From assembly GCA_949987565.1 (NCBI GenBank), contig OX465109.1, positions 21,596,799-21,660,798 on the forward strand: DNA of 64,000 nucleotides, written 5' to 3'. Within the stretch, counting starts at the first letter, position 1. Each line of letters starts with the position of its first letter. A program made the translations under genes and the position numbers. Origin of the DNA: Luidia sarsii. Its lineage: Eukaryota > Echinodermata > Asteroidea > Paxillosida > Luidiidae. This document shows positions 12,297 to 26,500 of the stretch, one piece after another. Below the pieces are notes generated by a model, which was given only the letters and a program-made list of their open reading frames with translations, had not been told where the DNA came from and did not search any database.

Positions 12297-15184
12297 TGAC
12301 GTGTATCACAGTCAGGCTCATTGCGGTATTGAAACATGACATGGCAGGAGAGTGACGTGTATCACAGTCAGGCGCATTGCGGTATTGAAACATGACATGG
12401 CAGGAGAGTGACGTGTATCACAGTCAGGCGCATTGCGGTATTGAAACATGACATGGCAGGAGAGTGACGTGTATCACAGTCAGGCGCATTGCGGTATTGA
12501 AACATGACATGGCAGGAGAGTGACGTGTATCACAGTCAGGCTCATTGCGGTATTGAAACATGACATGGCAGGAGAGTGACGTGTATCACAGTCAGGCGCA
12601 TTGCGGTATTGAAACATGACATGGCAGGAGAGTGACGTGTATCACAGTCAGGCGCATTGCGGTATTGAAACATGACATGGCAGGAGAGTGACGTGTATCA
12701 CAGTCAGGCACATTGCGGTATTGAAACATGACATGGTAGGAGAGTGACATGTATCACAGTCAGGCGCATTCTGGTATTGAAACATGACATGGCAGAAGAG
12801 TGACGTGTATCACAGTCAGGCACATTGTGGTATTGAAACATGACATGGCAGGAGAGTGACGTGTATCACAGTCAGGCACATTGCGGTATTGAAACATGAC
12901 ATGGTAGGAGAGTGACGTGTATCACAGTCAGGCGCATTCTGGTATTGAAACATGACATGGCATTAGAGTTACGTGTATCACAATCAGGCGCATTGCGGTA
13001 TTGAAACATGACGTGGCAGGAGAGAGACGTGTATCGCAGCCAGGCGCATTGTGGTATTGAAACATGACATGACAGGAGAGAGACGTGTATCCCAGTCAGG
13101 CGCATTGTGGTATTGAATCATGACATGACAGGAGAGAGACGTGTATCACAGTCAGGCGCATTGTGGTATTAAAACATGACATGGCAGGAGAGTGACGTGT
13201 ATCACAGTCAGGCTCATTGTGGTATTGAAACATGATATGGCAGGAGAGTGATGTGTATCACAGTCAGGCGCATTGTGGTATTGAAACATGACATGGCAGG
13301 AGAGTGACGTGCATCACAGTCAGGCGCATTGCGGTATTGAAACATGACATGGCAGGAGAGTGACGTGTATCACAGTCAGGCGCATTGCGGTATTGAAACA
13401 TGACATGGCAGGAGAGTGACGTGTATCACAGTCAGGCACATTGCAGTATTTAAACATGACATGGCAGGAGAGTGACATGTATCACAGTGAGGCCCATTTC
13501 GGTATTGAAACATGACATGGCAGGAAAGTGACGTGTATCACAGTCAGTCTTATTGCGGTATTGAAACATGACATGGCAGAAGAGTGACGTGTATCACAGT
13601 CAGGCACATTGCGGTATTGAAACATGACATGGCAGGAGAGTGACATGTATCACAGTGAGGCCCATTTCGGTATTGAAACATGACATGGCAGGAAAGTGAC
13701 GTGTATCATAGTCAGTCTCATTGCGGTATTGAAACATGACATGGCAGAAGAGTGACGTGTATCACAGTCAGGCACATTGCGGTATTGAAACCTGATGTGG
13801 CAGGAGAGTGACTTGTATCCCAGTCAGGCGCATTGCGGTATTAAAACATGACATGGCAGGAGAGTGACGTGTATCACAGTCAGGCACATTGCGGTATTGA
13901 AACATGACATGGCAGAAGAGTGATGTGTATCACAGTCAGGCTCATTGTGTAATTCAAACATGACATGGCAGAAGAGTGACATGTATCACAGTCAGGCTCA
14001 TTGCAGTATTGAAACATGACATGGCAGGAGAGTGACGTGTATCACAGTCAGGCACATTGCGGTATTGAAACATGACATGGCAGGAGAGTGACGTGTATCA
14101 CAGTCAGGCACATTGCGGTATTGAAACATGACATGGCAGGAGAGTTACGTGTATCACAGTCAGGCGCATTCTGGTATTGAAACATGACATGGCAGGAGAG
14201 TTACGTGTATCACAGTCAGGCGCATTGCGGTATTGAAACATAATGTGGCAAGAGAGAGACGTGTATCGCAGCCAGGCGCATTGTGGTATTGAAACATGAC
14301 ATGACAGGAGAGAGACGTGTATCACAGTCAGGCGCATTGCAGTATTGAATCATGACATGGCAGGAGAGTGACGTGTATCACAGTCCGGCGCATTGCGGTA
14401 TTGAAACATGACATGGCAGGAGAGAGACGTGTATCACACTCAGGCGCATTGCGGTATTGAAACATGACATGGAAGGAGAGTGACGTGTATCACACTCAGG
14501 CGCATTGCGGTATTGAAACAAGACGTGGCAGAAGAGAGACGTGTATCACAGTCAGGCACATTGCGGTATTGAAACATGACATGGCAGGAGAGTGACGTGT
14601 ATCACAGTCAGGCACATTGCGGTATTGAAACATGACATGGCAGGAGAGTGACGTGTATCACAGTCAGGCGCATTGCGGTATTGAATCATGACATTGCAGT
14701 AGAGTGACATGTACCACAGTCAGGTACTTTGCAATATTGAAACATGACATGGTAGGAGAGTGACGTGTATTACAGTCAGGCTCATTGCGGTATTGAAACA
14801 TGACATGGCAGGAGAGTGACGTGTATCACAGTCAGGCGCATTGCGGTATTTAAACATGACATGGCAGGAGAGTGACATGTATCACAGTCAGGCTCATTGC
14901 GGTATTGAAACTCGACATGGCAGGAGAGTGACGTGTATCACAGTCAGGCACATTGCGGTATTGAAACATGACATGGCAGGAGAATGACGTGTATCACAGT
15001 CAGGCGCATTGCGGTATTAAAACATGACATGGCAGGAGAGTGACATGTATCACAGTCAGGCTCATTGCGGTATTGAAACATGACATGGCAGGAGAGTGAC
15101 CTGTATCACAGTCAGGCTCATTGCGATATTGAAACATGACATGGCAGGAGAGTGACATGTATCACAGTCAGGCTTATTGCGATA
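12297..15184 (+). repeat. Block B mixed segment with an inserted block A type stretch
   Basis: This stretch starts with about 10 near-consensus monomers. It then has the 'ggcattagagttacg' and 'gatatggcaggagagtgatgtg' variants (12872 to about 13260) that recur at 15336 and 16960. The block B marker 'gaaacctgatgtgg' is present at 13787. From 14041 the sequence switches to block A type and returns at about 14980. No gene is visible. Confidence 0.8.
14041..14979 (+). repeat. Block A type segment embedded in block B
   Basis: This segment matches 8105-8987, at offset 5936 and then 5992 after one extra monomer. It includes the rare 'cataatgtggcaagagag' monomer (14235), the 'gaatcatgacattgcagtag' monomer (14683) and the 'gaaactcgacatgg' monomer (14907), in the same order as block A. 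Sequence on both sides is block B type. A copy moved by conversion or replication-based exchange is the simplest reading; an excised and reinserted circle is another. Confidence 0.8.
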
Positions 15185-16808
15185 TTGAAACATGACATGG
15201 CAGGAGAGTGACGTGTATCACACTCAGGCGCATTGCGGTATTAAAACATGACGTGGCAGGAGAGAGACGTGTATCACAGTCAGGCACATTGCGGTATTGA
15301 AACATGACATGGCAGGAGAGTGACGTGTATCACAGTCAGGCACATTGCGGTATTGAAACATGACATGGTAGGAGAGTGACGTGTATCACAGTCAGGCGCA
15401 TTCTGGTATTGAAACATGACATGGCATTAGAGTTACGTGTATCACAGTCAGGCGCATTGCGGTATTGAAACATGACGTGGCAGGAGAGAGACGTGTATCG
15501 CAGCCAGGCGCATTGTGGTATTGAAACATGACATGACAGGAGAGAGACGTGTATCCCAGTCAGGCGCATTGTGGTATTGAATCATGACATGACAGGAGAG
15601 AGACGTGTATCACAGTCAGGCGCATTGTGGTATTAAAACATGACATGGCAGGAGAGTGACGTGTATCACAGTCAGGCTCATTGTGGTATTGAAACATGAT
15701 ATGGCAGGAGAGTGATGTGTATCACAGTCAGGCGCATTGTGGTATTGAAACATGACATGGCAGGAGAGTGACGTGTATCACAGTCAGGCACATTGCGGTA
15801 TTGAAACATGACATGGCAGAAGAGTGACGTGTATCACAGTCAGGCACATTGCGGTATTGAAACATGACATGGCAGGAGAGTGACATGTATCACAGTGAGG
15901 CGCATTGTGGTATTGAAACATGACATGGCAGGAGAGTGATGTGTATCACAGTCAGGCGCATTGCGGTATTGAAACATGACATGGCAGGAGAGTGACATGT
16001 ATCACAGTGAGGCCCATTTCGGTATTGAAACATGACATGGCAGGAAAGTGACGTGTATCACAGTCAGTCTTATTGCGGTATTGAAACATGACATGGCAGA
16101 AGAGTGACGTGTATCACAGTCAGGCACATTGCGGTATTGAAACATGACATGGCAGGAGAGTGACATGTATCACAGTGAGGCCCATTTCGGTATTGAAACA
16201 TGACATGGCAGGAAAGTGACGTGTATCATAGTCAGTCTCATTGCGGTATTGAAACATGACATGGCAGAAGAGTGACGTGTATCACAGTCAGGCACATTGC
16301 GGTATTGAAACCTGATGTGGCAGGAGAGTGACTTGTATCCCAGTCAGGTGCATTGCGGTATTGAAACATGACATGGCAGGAGAGTGACGTGTATCACAGT
16401 CAGGCACATTGCGGTATTGAAACATGACATGGCAGAAGAGTGACGTGTATCACAGTCAGGCTCATTGTGGAATTCAAACATGACATGGCAGAAGAGTGAC
16501 ATGTATCACAGTCAGGCTCATTGCAGTATTGAAACATGACATGGCAGGAGAGTGACGTGTATCACAGTCAGGCGTATTGCGGTATTGAAACATGACATGG
16601 CAGGAGAGTGACGTGTATCACAGTCAGGCTCATTGCGATATTGAAACATGACATGGCAGGAGAGTGACGTGTATCACAGTCAGGCTTATTGCGGTATTGA
16701 AACATGACATGACAGGAGAGTGACGTGTATCACAGTCAGGCGCATTGCGGTATTGAAACATGACATGGCAGGAGAGTGAAGTGTATCACAGTCAGGCTTA
16801 TTGCGGTA
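15185..16808 (+). repeat. Block B 1624-bp unit, copy 1
   Basis: The markers at 15336 and 16307 both recur 1624 bp (29 monomers) later, at 16960 and 17931. Alignment starts near 15185. A short middle part (about 15780-15960) differs from its partner, and the rest aligns monomer for monomer. Confidence 0.8.
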
Positions 16809-18364
16809 TTGAAACATGACATGGCAGGAGAGTGACGTGTATCACAGTCAGGTACATTGCGGTATTGAAACATGACGTGGCAGGAGAGAGACGTGTATCA
16901 CAGTCAGGCACATTGCAGTATTGAAACATGACATGGCAGGAGAGTGACGTGTATCACAGTCAGGCACATTGCGGTATTGAAACATGACATGGTAGGAGAG
17001 TGACGTGTATCCCAGTCAGGCGCATTCTGGTATTGAAACATGACATGGCATTAGAGTTACGTGTATCACAATCAGGCGCATTGCGGTATTGAAACATGAC
17101 GTGGCAGGAGAGAGACGTGTATCGCAGCCAGGCGCATTGTGGTATTGAAACATGACATGACAGGAGAGAGACGTGTATCCCAGTCAGGCGCATTGTGGTA
17201 TTGAATCATGACATGACAGGAGAGAGACGTGTATCACAGTCAGGCGCATTGTGGTATTAAAACATGACATGGCAGGAGAGTGACGTGTATCACAGTCAGG
17301 CTCATTGTGGTATTGAAACATGATATGGCAGGAGAGTGATGTGTATCACAGTCAGGCGCATTGTGGTATTGAAACATGACATGGCAGGAGAGTGACGTGC
17401 ATCACAGTCAGGCGCATTGCGGTATTGAAACATGACATGGCAGGAGAGTGACGTGTATCACAGTCAAGTACATTGCGGTTTTAAAACATGACATGGCAGG
17501 AGAGTGACGTGTATCACAGTCAGGCGCATTGCGGTATTGAAACATGACATGGCAGGAGAGTGACGTGTATCACAGTCAGGCACATTGCAGTATTTAAACA
17601 TGACATGGCAGGAGAGTGACATGTATCACAGTGAGGCCCATTTCGGTATTGAAACATGACATGGCAGGAAAGTGACGTGTATCACAGTCAGTCTTATTGC
17701 GGTATTGAAACATGACATGGCAGAAGAGTGACGTGTATCACAGTCAGGCACATTGCGGTATTGAAACATGACATGGCAGGAGAGTGACATGTATCACAGT
17801 GAGGCCCATTTCGGTATTGAAACATGACATGGCAGGAAAGTGACGTGTATCATAGTCAGTCTCATTGCGGTATTGAAACATGACATGGCAGAAGAGTGAC
17901 GTGTATCACAGTCAGGCACATTGCGGTATTGAAACCTGATGTGGCAGGAGAGTGACTTGTATCCCAGTCAGGCGCATTGCGGTATTAAAACATGACATGG
18001 CAGGAGAGTGACGTGTATCACAGTCAGGCACATTGCGGTATTGAAACATGACATGGCAGAAGAGTGATGTGTATCACAGTCAGGCTCATTGTGGAATTCA
18101 AACATGACATGGCAGAAGAGTGACTTGTATCACAGTCAGGCTCATTGCAGTATTGAAACATGACATGGCAGGAGAGTGACGTGTATCACAGTCAGGCGTA
18201 TTGCGGTATTGAAACATGACATGGCAGGAGAGTGACGTGTATCACAGTCAGGCTCATTGCGATATTGAAACATGACATGGCAGGAGAGTGACGTGTATCA
18301 CAGTCAGGCTTATTGCCGTATTGAAACATGACATGACAGGAGAGTGACGTGTATCACAGTCAGG
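16809..18364 (+). repeat. Block B 1624-bp unit, copy 2
   Basis: This copy follows 15185-16740 at an offset of 1624. It shares 'gaaacctgatgtgg' (17931) and the 'ggaattcaaacatg' monomer. Homology is lost at about 18365, where 'cttattgcggtattaaaac' replaces the partner's 'gcgcattgcggtattgaaac'. Confidence 0.8.
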
Positions 18365-19015
18365 CTTATTGCGGTATTAAAACATGACATGACAGGAGAG
18401 TGACGTGTATCACACTCAGGCGCAATGCGGTATTGAAACATGACGTGGCAGAAGAGAGACGTGTATCACAGTCAGGCTCATTGTGGTATTGAAACATGAC
18501 ATGGCAGGAGAGTGACGTGTATCACACTCAGGCGCAATGCGGTATTGAAACATGACATGACAGGAGAGTGACGTGTATCACAGTCAGGCTTATTGCGGTA
18601 TTGAAACATGACATGACAGGAGAGTGACGTGTATCACACTCAGGCGCATTGCGGTATTGAAACATGACGTGGCAGAAGAGAGACGTGTATCACAGTCAGG
18701 CTCATTGCGGTATTGAAACATGACATGGCAGGAGAGTGACGTGTATCACAGTCAGGCACATTGCGGTATTGAAACATGACATGGCAGGAGAGTGACTTTT
18801 AACACAGTCAGGCGCATTGCGGTATTGAAACATGACATGGCAGGAGAGTGACGTGTATCACAGTCAGGCTCATTGCGGTATTGAAACATGACATGGTAGG
18901 AGAGTGACGTGTATCACAGTCAGGTACATTGCGGTATTGAAACATGATATGGCAGGAGAGTGATGTTTATCACAGTCAAGCGCAATGCGGTATTGAAACA
19001 TGACATGGCAGTAGA
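18365..19015 (+). repeat. Transition between blocks B and C
   Basis: About 11-12 monomers of mixed type. 'gcgcaatgcgg' monomers and the linked 'gatatgg' with 'gatgtttatcacagtcaagc' pair appear here for the first time (near 18950). I found no long-range partner for this stretch and no gene. Confidence 0.7.
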
Positions 19016-22000
19016 GTGACGTGTATCACAGTCAGGCTCATTGCGATATTGAAACATGATATGGCAGGAGAGTGATGTTTATCACAGTCAAGCGCAATGC
19101 GGTATTGAAACATGACATGGCAGAAGAGAGACGTGTATCACAGTCAGGCTCATTGCGATATTGAAACATGATATGGCAGGAGAGTGATGTTTATCACAGT
19201 CAAGCGCAATGCGGTATTGAAACATGACATGGCAGAAGAGAGACGTGTATCACAGTCAGGCACATTGCGGTATTGAAACATGACATGGCAGGAGAGTGAC
19301 GTGTATCACAGTCAGGCGCATTGCGATATTGAAACAAGACATGGCAGGAGAGTGACGTGTATCACAGTCAGGCGCTTTGTGGTATTGAAACATGACATGG
19401 CAGGAGAGTGACGTGTATCACATTCAGGCTTATTGCGGAATTGAAACATGACATGGCAGGAGAGTGACGTGTATCACAGTCAGGCGCATTGCGGTATTGA
19501 AACATGACATGGCAGGAGAGTGACGTGTATCACAGTTAGGCACATTGCGGTATTGAAACATGACATGGCAGAAGAGTGACGTGTATCACAGTCAGGCTCA
19601 TTGTGGTATTGAAACATGACATGGCAGAAGAGTGATGTGTATCACAGTCAGGCTCATTGCGATATTGAAACATGACATGGCAGAACAGTGACGTGTATCA
19701 CAGTCAGGCACATTGCGGTATTGAAACATGACATGGCAGAAGAGTGACGTGTATCACAGTCAGGCTCATTGCGGTATTGAAACATGACATGGCAGGAGAC
19801 TGACGTGTATCACAGTCATGCTCATTGCGATATTGAAACATGACATGGCAGGAGAGTGACGTGTATCACAGTCAGGCTTATTGCGGTATTGAAACATGAC
19901 ATGGCAGGAGAGTGACGTGTATCACACTCAGGCGCAATGCGGTATTAAAACATGACGTGGCAGAAGAGAGACGTGTATCACAGTCAGGCACATTGCGGTA
20001 TTGAAACATGACATGGCAGGAGAGTGACGTGTATCACACTCAGGCTCATTGCGGTATTGAAACATGATATGGCAGGAGAGTGATGTTTATCACAGTCAAG
20101 CGCAATGCGGTATTGAAACATGACATGGCAGTAGAGTGACGTGTATCACAGTCAGGCGCATTGTGGTATTGAAACATGACGTGGCAGGAGAGAGACGTGT
20201 ATCACAGTCTGGCACATTGTGGTATTGAAACATGACATGGCAGGAGAGTGACGTGTATTCAAAGTCAGGCGCATTGCGGTATTGAAACATGACATGGCAG
20301 AAGAGTGACGTGTATCACAGTCAGGCTCATTGTGGTATTGAAACATGACATGCCAGGAGAATGACGTGTATCACAGTCAGGCGCATTGTGGTATTGAAAC
20401 ATGACATGACAGGAGAGTGACGTGTATCACAGTCAGGCTCATTGCGGTATTGAAACATGTTTGCGGTATTGAAACATGACATGGCAGAAGAGTGACGTGT
20501 ATCACAGTCAGGCACATTGCGGTATTGAAACATGACATGGCAGGAGAGTGACATGTATCACAGTGAGGCCCATTTCGGTATTGAATCATGACATGGCAGT
20601 AGAGTGACATGTATCACAGTCAGGCACTTTGCAATATTGAAACATGACATGGTAGGAGAGTGACGTGTATTACAGTCAGGCTCATTGCGGTATTGAAACA
20701 TGACATGGCAGGAGAGTGACGTGTATCACAGTCAGGCGCATTGCGGTATTGAAACATGACATGGCAGGAGAGTGACATGTATCACAGTCAGGCTCATTGC
20801 GGTATTGAAACTCGACATGGCAGGAGAGTGACGTGTATCACAGTCAGGCTCATTGCGGTATTGAAACATGACATGGCAGGAGAGTGACGTGTATCACAGT
20901 CAGGCTCATTGCGGTATTGAAACATGACATGGCAGGAGAGTGACGTGTATCACAGTCAGGCTCATTGCGATATTGAAACATGACATGGCAGGAGAGTGAC
21001 GTGTATCACAGTCAGGTACCTTGCGGTATTGAAACATGACATGGCAGGAGAGTGACGTGTATCACAGTCAGGCACATTGTGGTATTGAAACATGACATGA
21101 CAGGAGAGAGACGTGTATCCCAGTCAGGCGCATTGTGGTATTGAATCATGACATGACAGGAGAGAGACGTGTATCACAGTCAGGCGCATTGTGGTATTGA
21201 AACATGACATGACAGGAGAGAGCCGTGTATCCCAGTCAGGCGCATTGTGGTATTGAAACGTGACATGGCAGGAGAGAGACGTGTATCCCAGTCAGGCGCA
21301 TTGTGGTATTGAATCATGACATGACTGGAGAGAGACGTGTATCACAGTCAGGCGCATTGTGGTATTGAAACATGACATGACAGGAGAGTGACGTGTATCA
21401 CAGTCAGGCGCATTGCAGTATTGAAACATGACATGGCAGGAGAGTGACGTGTATCACAGTCAGGCGCATTGCGGTATTGAAACATGACATGGCAGGAGAG
21501 TGACGTGTATCCCAGTCAGGCGCATTGTGGTATTGAATCATGAAATGACAGGAGAGAGACGTGTATCACAGTCAGGCTCATTGCGATATTGAAACATGAC
21601 ATGGCAGGAGAGTGACGTGTATCACAGTCAGGCGCATTGCGGTATTGAAACATGACATGGCAGGAGATAGACGTGTATCACAGTCAGGCGCATTGTGGTA
21701 TTGAAACATGACATGGCAGGAGAGTGACGTGTATCACAGTCAGGCGCATTGTGGTATTGAAACATGACATGGCAGGAGAGTGACGTGTATCACAGTCAGG
21801 CGCATTGCGTTATTGAAACATGACATGGCAGGAGAGTGACGTGTATCACTGTCAGGCGCATTGCGGTATTGAAACATGACATGGCAGGAGATAGACGTGT
21901 ATCACAGTCAGGCACATTGTGGTATTGAAACATGACATGGCAGGAGAGTGACGTGTATCACAGTCAGGCGCATAGCGGTATTGAAACAAGACATGGCAGG

Positions 22001-23515
22001 AGAGTGACGTGTATCAAAGTCAGGCGCTTTGTGGTATTGAAACATGACATGGCAGGAGAGTGACGTGTATCACACTCAGGCGCATTGCGATATTGAAACA
22101 AGACATGGCAGGAGAGTGACGTGTATCACAGTCAGGCGCTTTGTGGTATTGAAACATGACATGGCAGGAGAGTGACGTGTATCACAGTCAGGCTTATTGC
22201 GGTATTGAAACATGACATGGCAGGAGAGTGACGTGTATCACAGTCAGGCGCATTGCGGTATTGAAACATGACATGGCAGGAGAGTGACGTGTATCACTGT
22301 CAGGCACATTGCGGTATTGAAACATGACATGGCAGAAGAGTGACGTGTATCACAGTCAGGCTCATTGTGGTATTGAAACATGACATGGCAGAAGAGTGAC
22401 ATGTATCACAGTCAGGCTCATTGCAGTATTGAAACATGACATGGCAGGAGAGTGACGTGTATCACAGTCAGGTACATTGCGGTTTTAAAACATGACATGG
22501 CAGGAGAGTGACGTGTATCACTGTCAGGCACATTGCGGTATTGAAACATGACATGGCAGAAGAGTGACGTGTATCACAGTCAGGCTCATTGTGGTATTGA
22601 AACATGACATGGCAGAAGAGTGACATGTATCACAGTCAGGCTCATTGCGGTATTGAAACATGACATGACAGGAGAGTGACGTGTATCACAGTCAGGCTCA
22701 TTGCAATATTGAAACATGACATGGCAGAAGAGTGACGTGTATCACACTGAGGCGCAATGCGGTATTAAAACATGACGTGGCAGAAGAGAGACGTGTATCA
22801 CAGTCAGGCACATTGCGGTATTGAAACATGACATGGCAGGAGAGTGACGTGTATCACAGTCAGGCACATTGCGGTATTGAAACATGACATGGCAGGAGAG
22901 TGACGTGTATCACAGTCAGGCTCATTGTGGTATTGAAACATGATATGGCAGGAGAGTGATGTTTATCACAGTCAGGCGCATTGCGGTATTGAAACATGAC
23001 ATGGCAGGAGAGTGACGTGTATTACAGTCAGGCTCATTGTGGTATTGAAACATGATATGGCAGGAGAGTGATGTTTATCACAGTCAAGCGCAATGCGGTA
23101 TTGAAACATGACATGGCAGTAGAGTGACGTGTATCACAGTCAGGCGCATTCTGGTATTGAAACATGACATGGCAGGAGAGTGACGCGTATCACAGTCAGG
23201 CGCACTGCTGTATTGAAACATGACAATGCAGGAGGGTGACGTGTATCACAGTCAGGCTCATTGTGGTATTGAAACATGACATGGCAGAAGAGTGACGTGT
23301 ATCACAGTCAGGCTCATTGTGGTATTGAAACATGACATGGCAGGAGAGTGACTTGTATCACAGTCAGGCGCATTGTGGTATTGAAACATGACATGGCAGG
23401 AGAGTGACTTGTATCACAGTCAGGCTCATTGCGGTATTGAAACATGACATGGTAGGAGAGTGACGTGTATCACAGTCAGGCTCATTGCGGTATTGAAACA
23501 TGATATGGCAGGAGA
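19016..23515 (+). repeat. Block C 4500-bp unit, copy C1
   Basis: The unit equals 80 monomers plus a 19-bp and a 1-bp insertion (80 x 56 + 20). It aligns base for base with the next 4.4 kb. Across about 4,438 aligned bases I counted six differences, near 19819, 20039, 21260, 21667-21668 and 22017. The adjacent, same-orientation arrangement shows a recent tandem duplication of a whole 4.5 kb segment. Confidence 0.92.
20460..20478 (+). repeat. 19-bp internal duplication in a monomer (C1)
   Basis: The bases tttgcggtattgaaacatg are an extra, nearly exact copy of the preceding part of the same monomer, giving a 75-bp unit. This is a partial-monomer duplication, probably by slippage between the two 'gcggtattgaaacatg' words. 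It is one of very few length changes in the window that is not a whole monomer. Confidence 0.9.
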
Positions 23516-26500
23516 GTGACGTGTATCACAGTCAGGCTCATTGCGATATTGAAACATGATATGGCAGGAGAGTGATGTTTATCACAGTCAAGCGCAATGC
23601 GGTATTGAAACATGACATGGCAGAAGAGAGACGTGTATCACAGTCAGGCTCATTGCGATATTGAAACATGATATGGCAGGAGAGTGATGTTTATCACAGT
23701 CAAGCGCAATGCGGTATTGAAACATGACATGGCAGAAGAGAGACGTGTATCACAGTCAGGCACATTGCGGTATTGAAACATGACATGGCAGGAGAGTGAC
23801 GTGTATCACAGTCAGGCGCATTGCGATATTGAAACAAGACATGGCAGGAGAGTGACGTGTATCACAGTCAGGCGCTTTGTGGTATTGAAACATGACATGG
23901 CAGGAGAGTGACGTGTATCACATTCAGGCTTATTGCGGAATTGAAACATGACATGGCAGGAGAGTGACGTGTATCACAGTCAGGCGCATTGCGGTATTGA
24001 AACATGACATGGCAGGAGAGTGACGTGTATCACAGTTAGGCACATTGCGGTATTGAAACATGACATGGCAGAAGAGTGACGTGTATCACAGTCAGGCTCA
24101 TTGTGGTATTGAAACATGACATGGCAGAAGAGTGATGTGTATCACAGTCAGGCTCATTGCGATATTGAAACATGACATGGCAGAACAGTGACGTGTATCA
24201 CAGTCAGGCACATTGCGGTATTGAAACATGACATGGCAGAAGAGTGACGTGTATCACAGTCAGGCTCATTGCGGTATTGAAACATGACATGGCAGGAGAC
24301 TGACGTGTATCACAGTCAGGCTCATTGCGATATTGAAACATGACATGGCAGGAGAGTGACGTGTATCACAGTCAGGCTTATTGCGGTATTGAAACATGAC
24401 ATGGCAGGAGAGTGACGTGTATCACACTCAGGCGCAATGCGGTATTAAAACATGACGTGGCAGAAGAGAGACGTGTATCACAGTCAGGCACATTGCGGTA
24501 TTGAAACATGACATGGCAGGAGAGTGACGTGTATCACAGTCAGGCTCATTGCGGTATTGAAACATGATATGGCAGGAGAGTGATGTTTATCACAGTCAAG
24601 CGCAATGCGGTATTGAAACATGACATGGCAGTAGAGTGACGTGTATCACAGTCAGGCGCATTGTGGTATTGAAACATGACGTGGCAGGAGAGAGACGTGT
24701 ATCACAGTCTGGCACATTGTGGTATTGAAACATGACATGGCAGGAGAGTGACGTGTATTCAAAGTCAGGCGCATTGCGGTATTGAAACATGACATGGCAG
24801 AAGAGTGACGTGTATCACAGTCAGGCTCATTGTGGTATTGAAACATGACATGCCAGGAGAATGACGTGTATCACAGTCAGGCGCATTGTGGTATTGAAAC
24901 ATGACATGACAGGAGAGTGACGTGTATCACAGTCAGGCTCATTGCGGTATTGAAACATGTTTGCGGTATTGAAACATGACATGGCAGAAGAGTGACGTGT
25001 ATCACAGTCAGGCACATTGCGGTATTGAAACATGACATGGCAGGAGAGTGACATGTATCACAGTGAGGCCCATTTCGGTATTGAATCATGACATGGCAGT
25101 AGAGTGACATGTATCACAGTCAGGCACTTTGCAATATTGAAACATGACATGGTAGGAGAGTGACGTGTATTACAGTCAGGCTCATTGCGGTATTGAAACA
25201 TGACATGGCAGGAGAGTGACGTGTATCACAGTCAGGCGCATTGCGGTATTGAAACATGACATGGCAGGAGAGTGACATGTATCACAGTCAGGCTCATTGC
25301 GGTATTGAAACTCGACATGGCAGGAGAGTGACGTGTATCACAGTCAGGCTCATTGCGGTATTGAAACATGACATGGCAGGAGAGTGACGTGTATCACAGT
25401 CAGGCTCATTGCGGTATTGAAACATGACATGGCAGGAGAGTGACGTGTATCACAGTCAGGCTCATTGCGATATTGAAACATGACATGGCAGGAGAGTGAC
25501 GTGTATCACAGTCAGGTACCTTGCGGTATTGAAACATGACATGGCAGGAGAGTGACGTGTATCACAGTCAGGCACATTGTGGTATTGAAACATGACATGA
25601 CAGGAGAGAGACGTGTATCCCAGTCAGGCGCATTGTGGTATTGAATCATGACATGACAGGAGAGAGACGTGTATCACAGTCAGGCGCATTGTGGTATTGA
25701 AACATGACATGACAGGAGAGAGCCGTGTATCCCAGTCAGGCGCATTGTGGTATTGAAACATGACATGGCAGGAGAGAGACGTGTATCCCAGTCAGGCGCA
25801 TTGTGGTATTGAATCATGACATGACTGGAGAGAGACGTGTATCACAGTCAGGCGCATTGTGGTATTGAAACATGACATGACAGGAGAGTGACGTGTATCA
25901 CAGTCAGGCGCATTGCAGTATTGAAACATGACATGGCAGGAGAGTGACGTGTATCACAGTCAGGCGCATTGCGGTATTGAAACATGACATGGCAGGAGAG
26001 TGACGTGTATCCCAGTCAGGCGCATTGTGGTATTGAATCATGAAATGACAGGAGAGAGACGTGTATCACAGTCAGGCTCATTGCGATATTGAAACATGAC
26101 ATGGCAGGAGAGTGACGTGTATCACAGTCAGGCGCATTGCGGTATTGAAACATGACATGGCAGGAGAGTGACGTGTATCACAGTCAGGCGCATTGTGGTA
26201 TTGAAACATGACATGGCAGGAGAGTGACGTGTATCACAGTCAGGCGCATTGTGGTATTGAAACATGACATGGCAGGAGAGTGACGTGTATCACAGTCAGG
26301 CGCATTGCGTTATTGAAACATGACATGGCAGGAGAGTGACGTGTATCACTGTCAGGCGCATTGCGGTATTGAAACATGACATGGCAGGAGATAGACGTGT
26401 ATCACAGTCAGGCACATTGTGGTATTGAAACATGACATGGCAGGAGAGTGACGTGTATCACAGTCAGGCGCATAGCGGTATTGAAACAAGACATGGCAGG

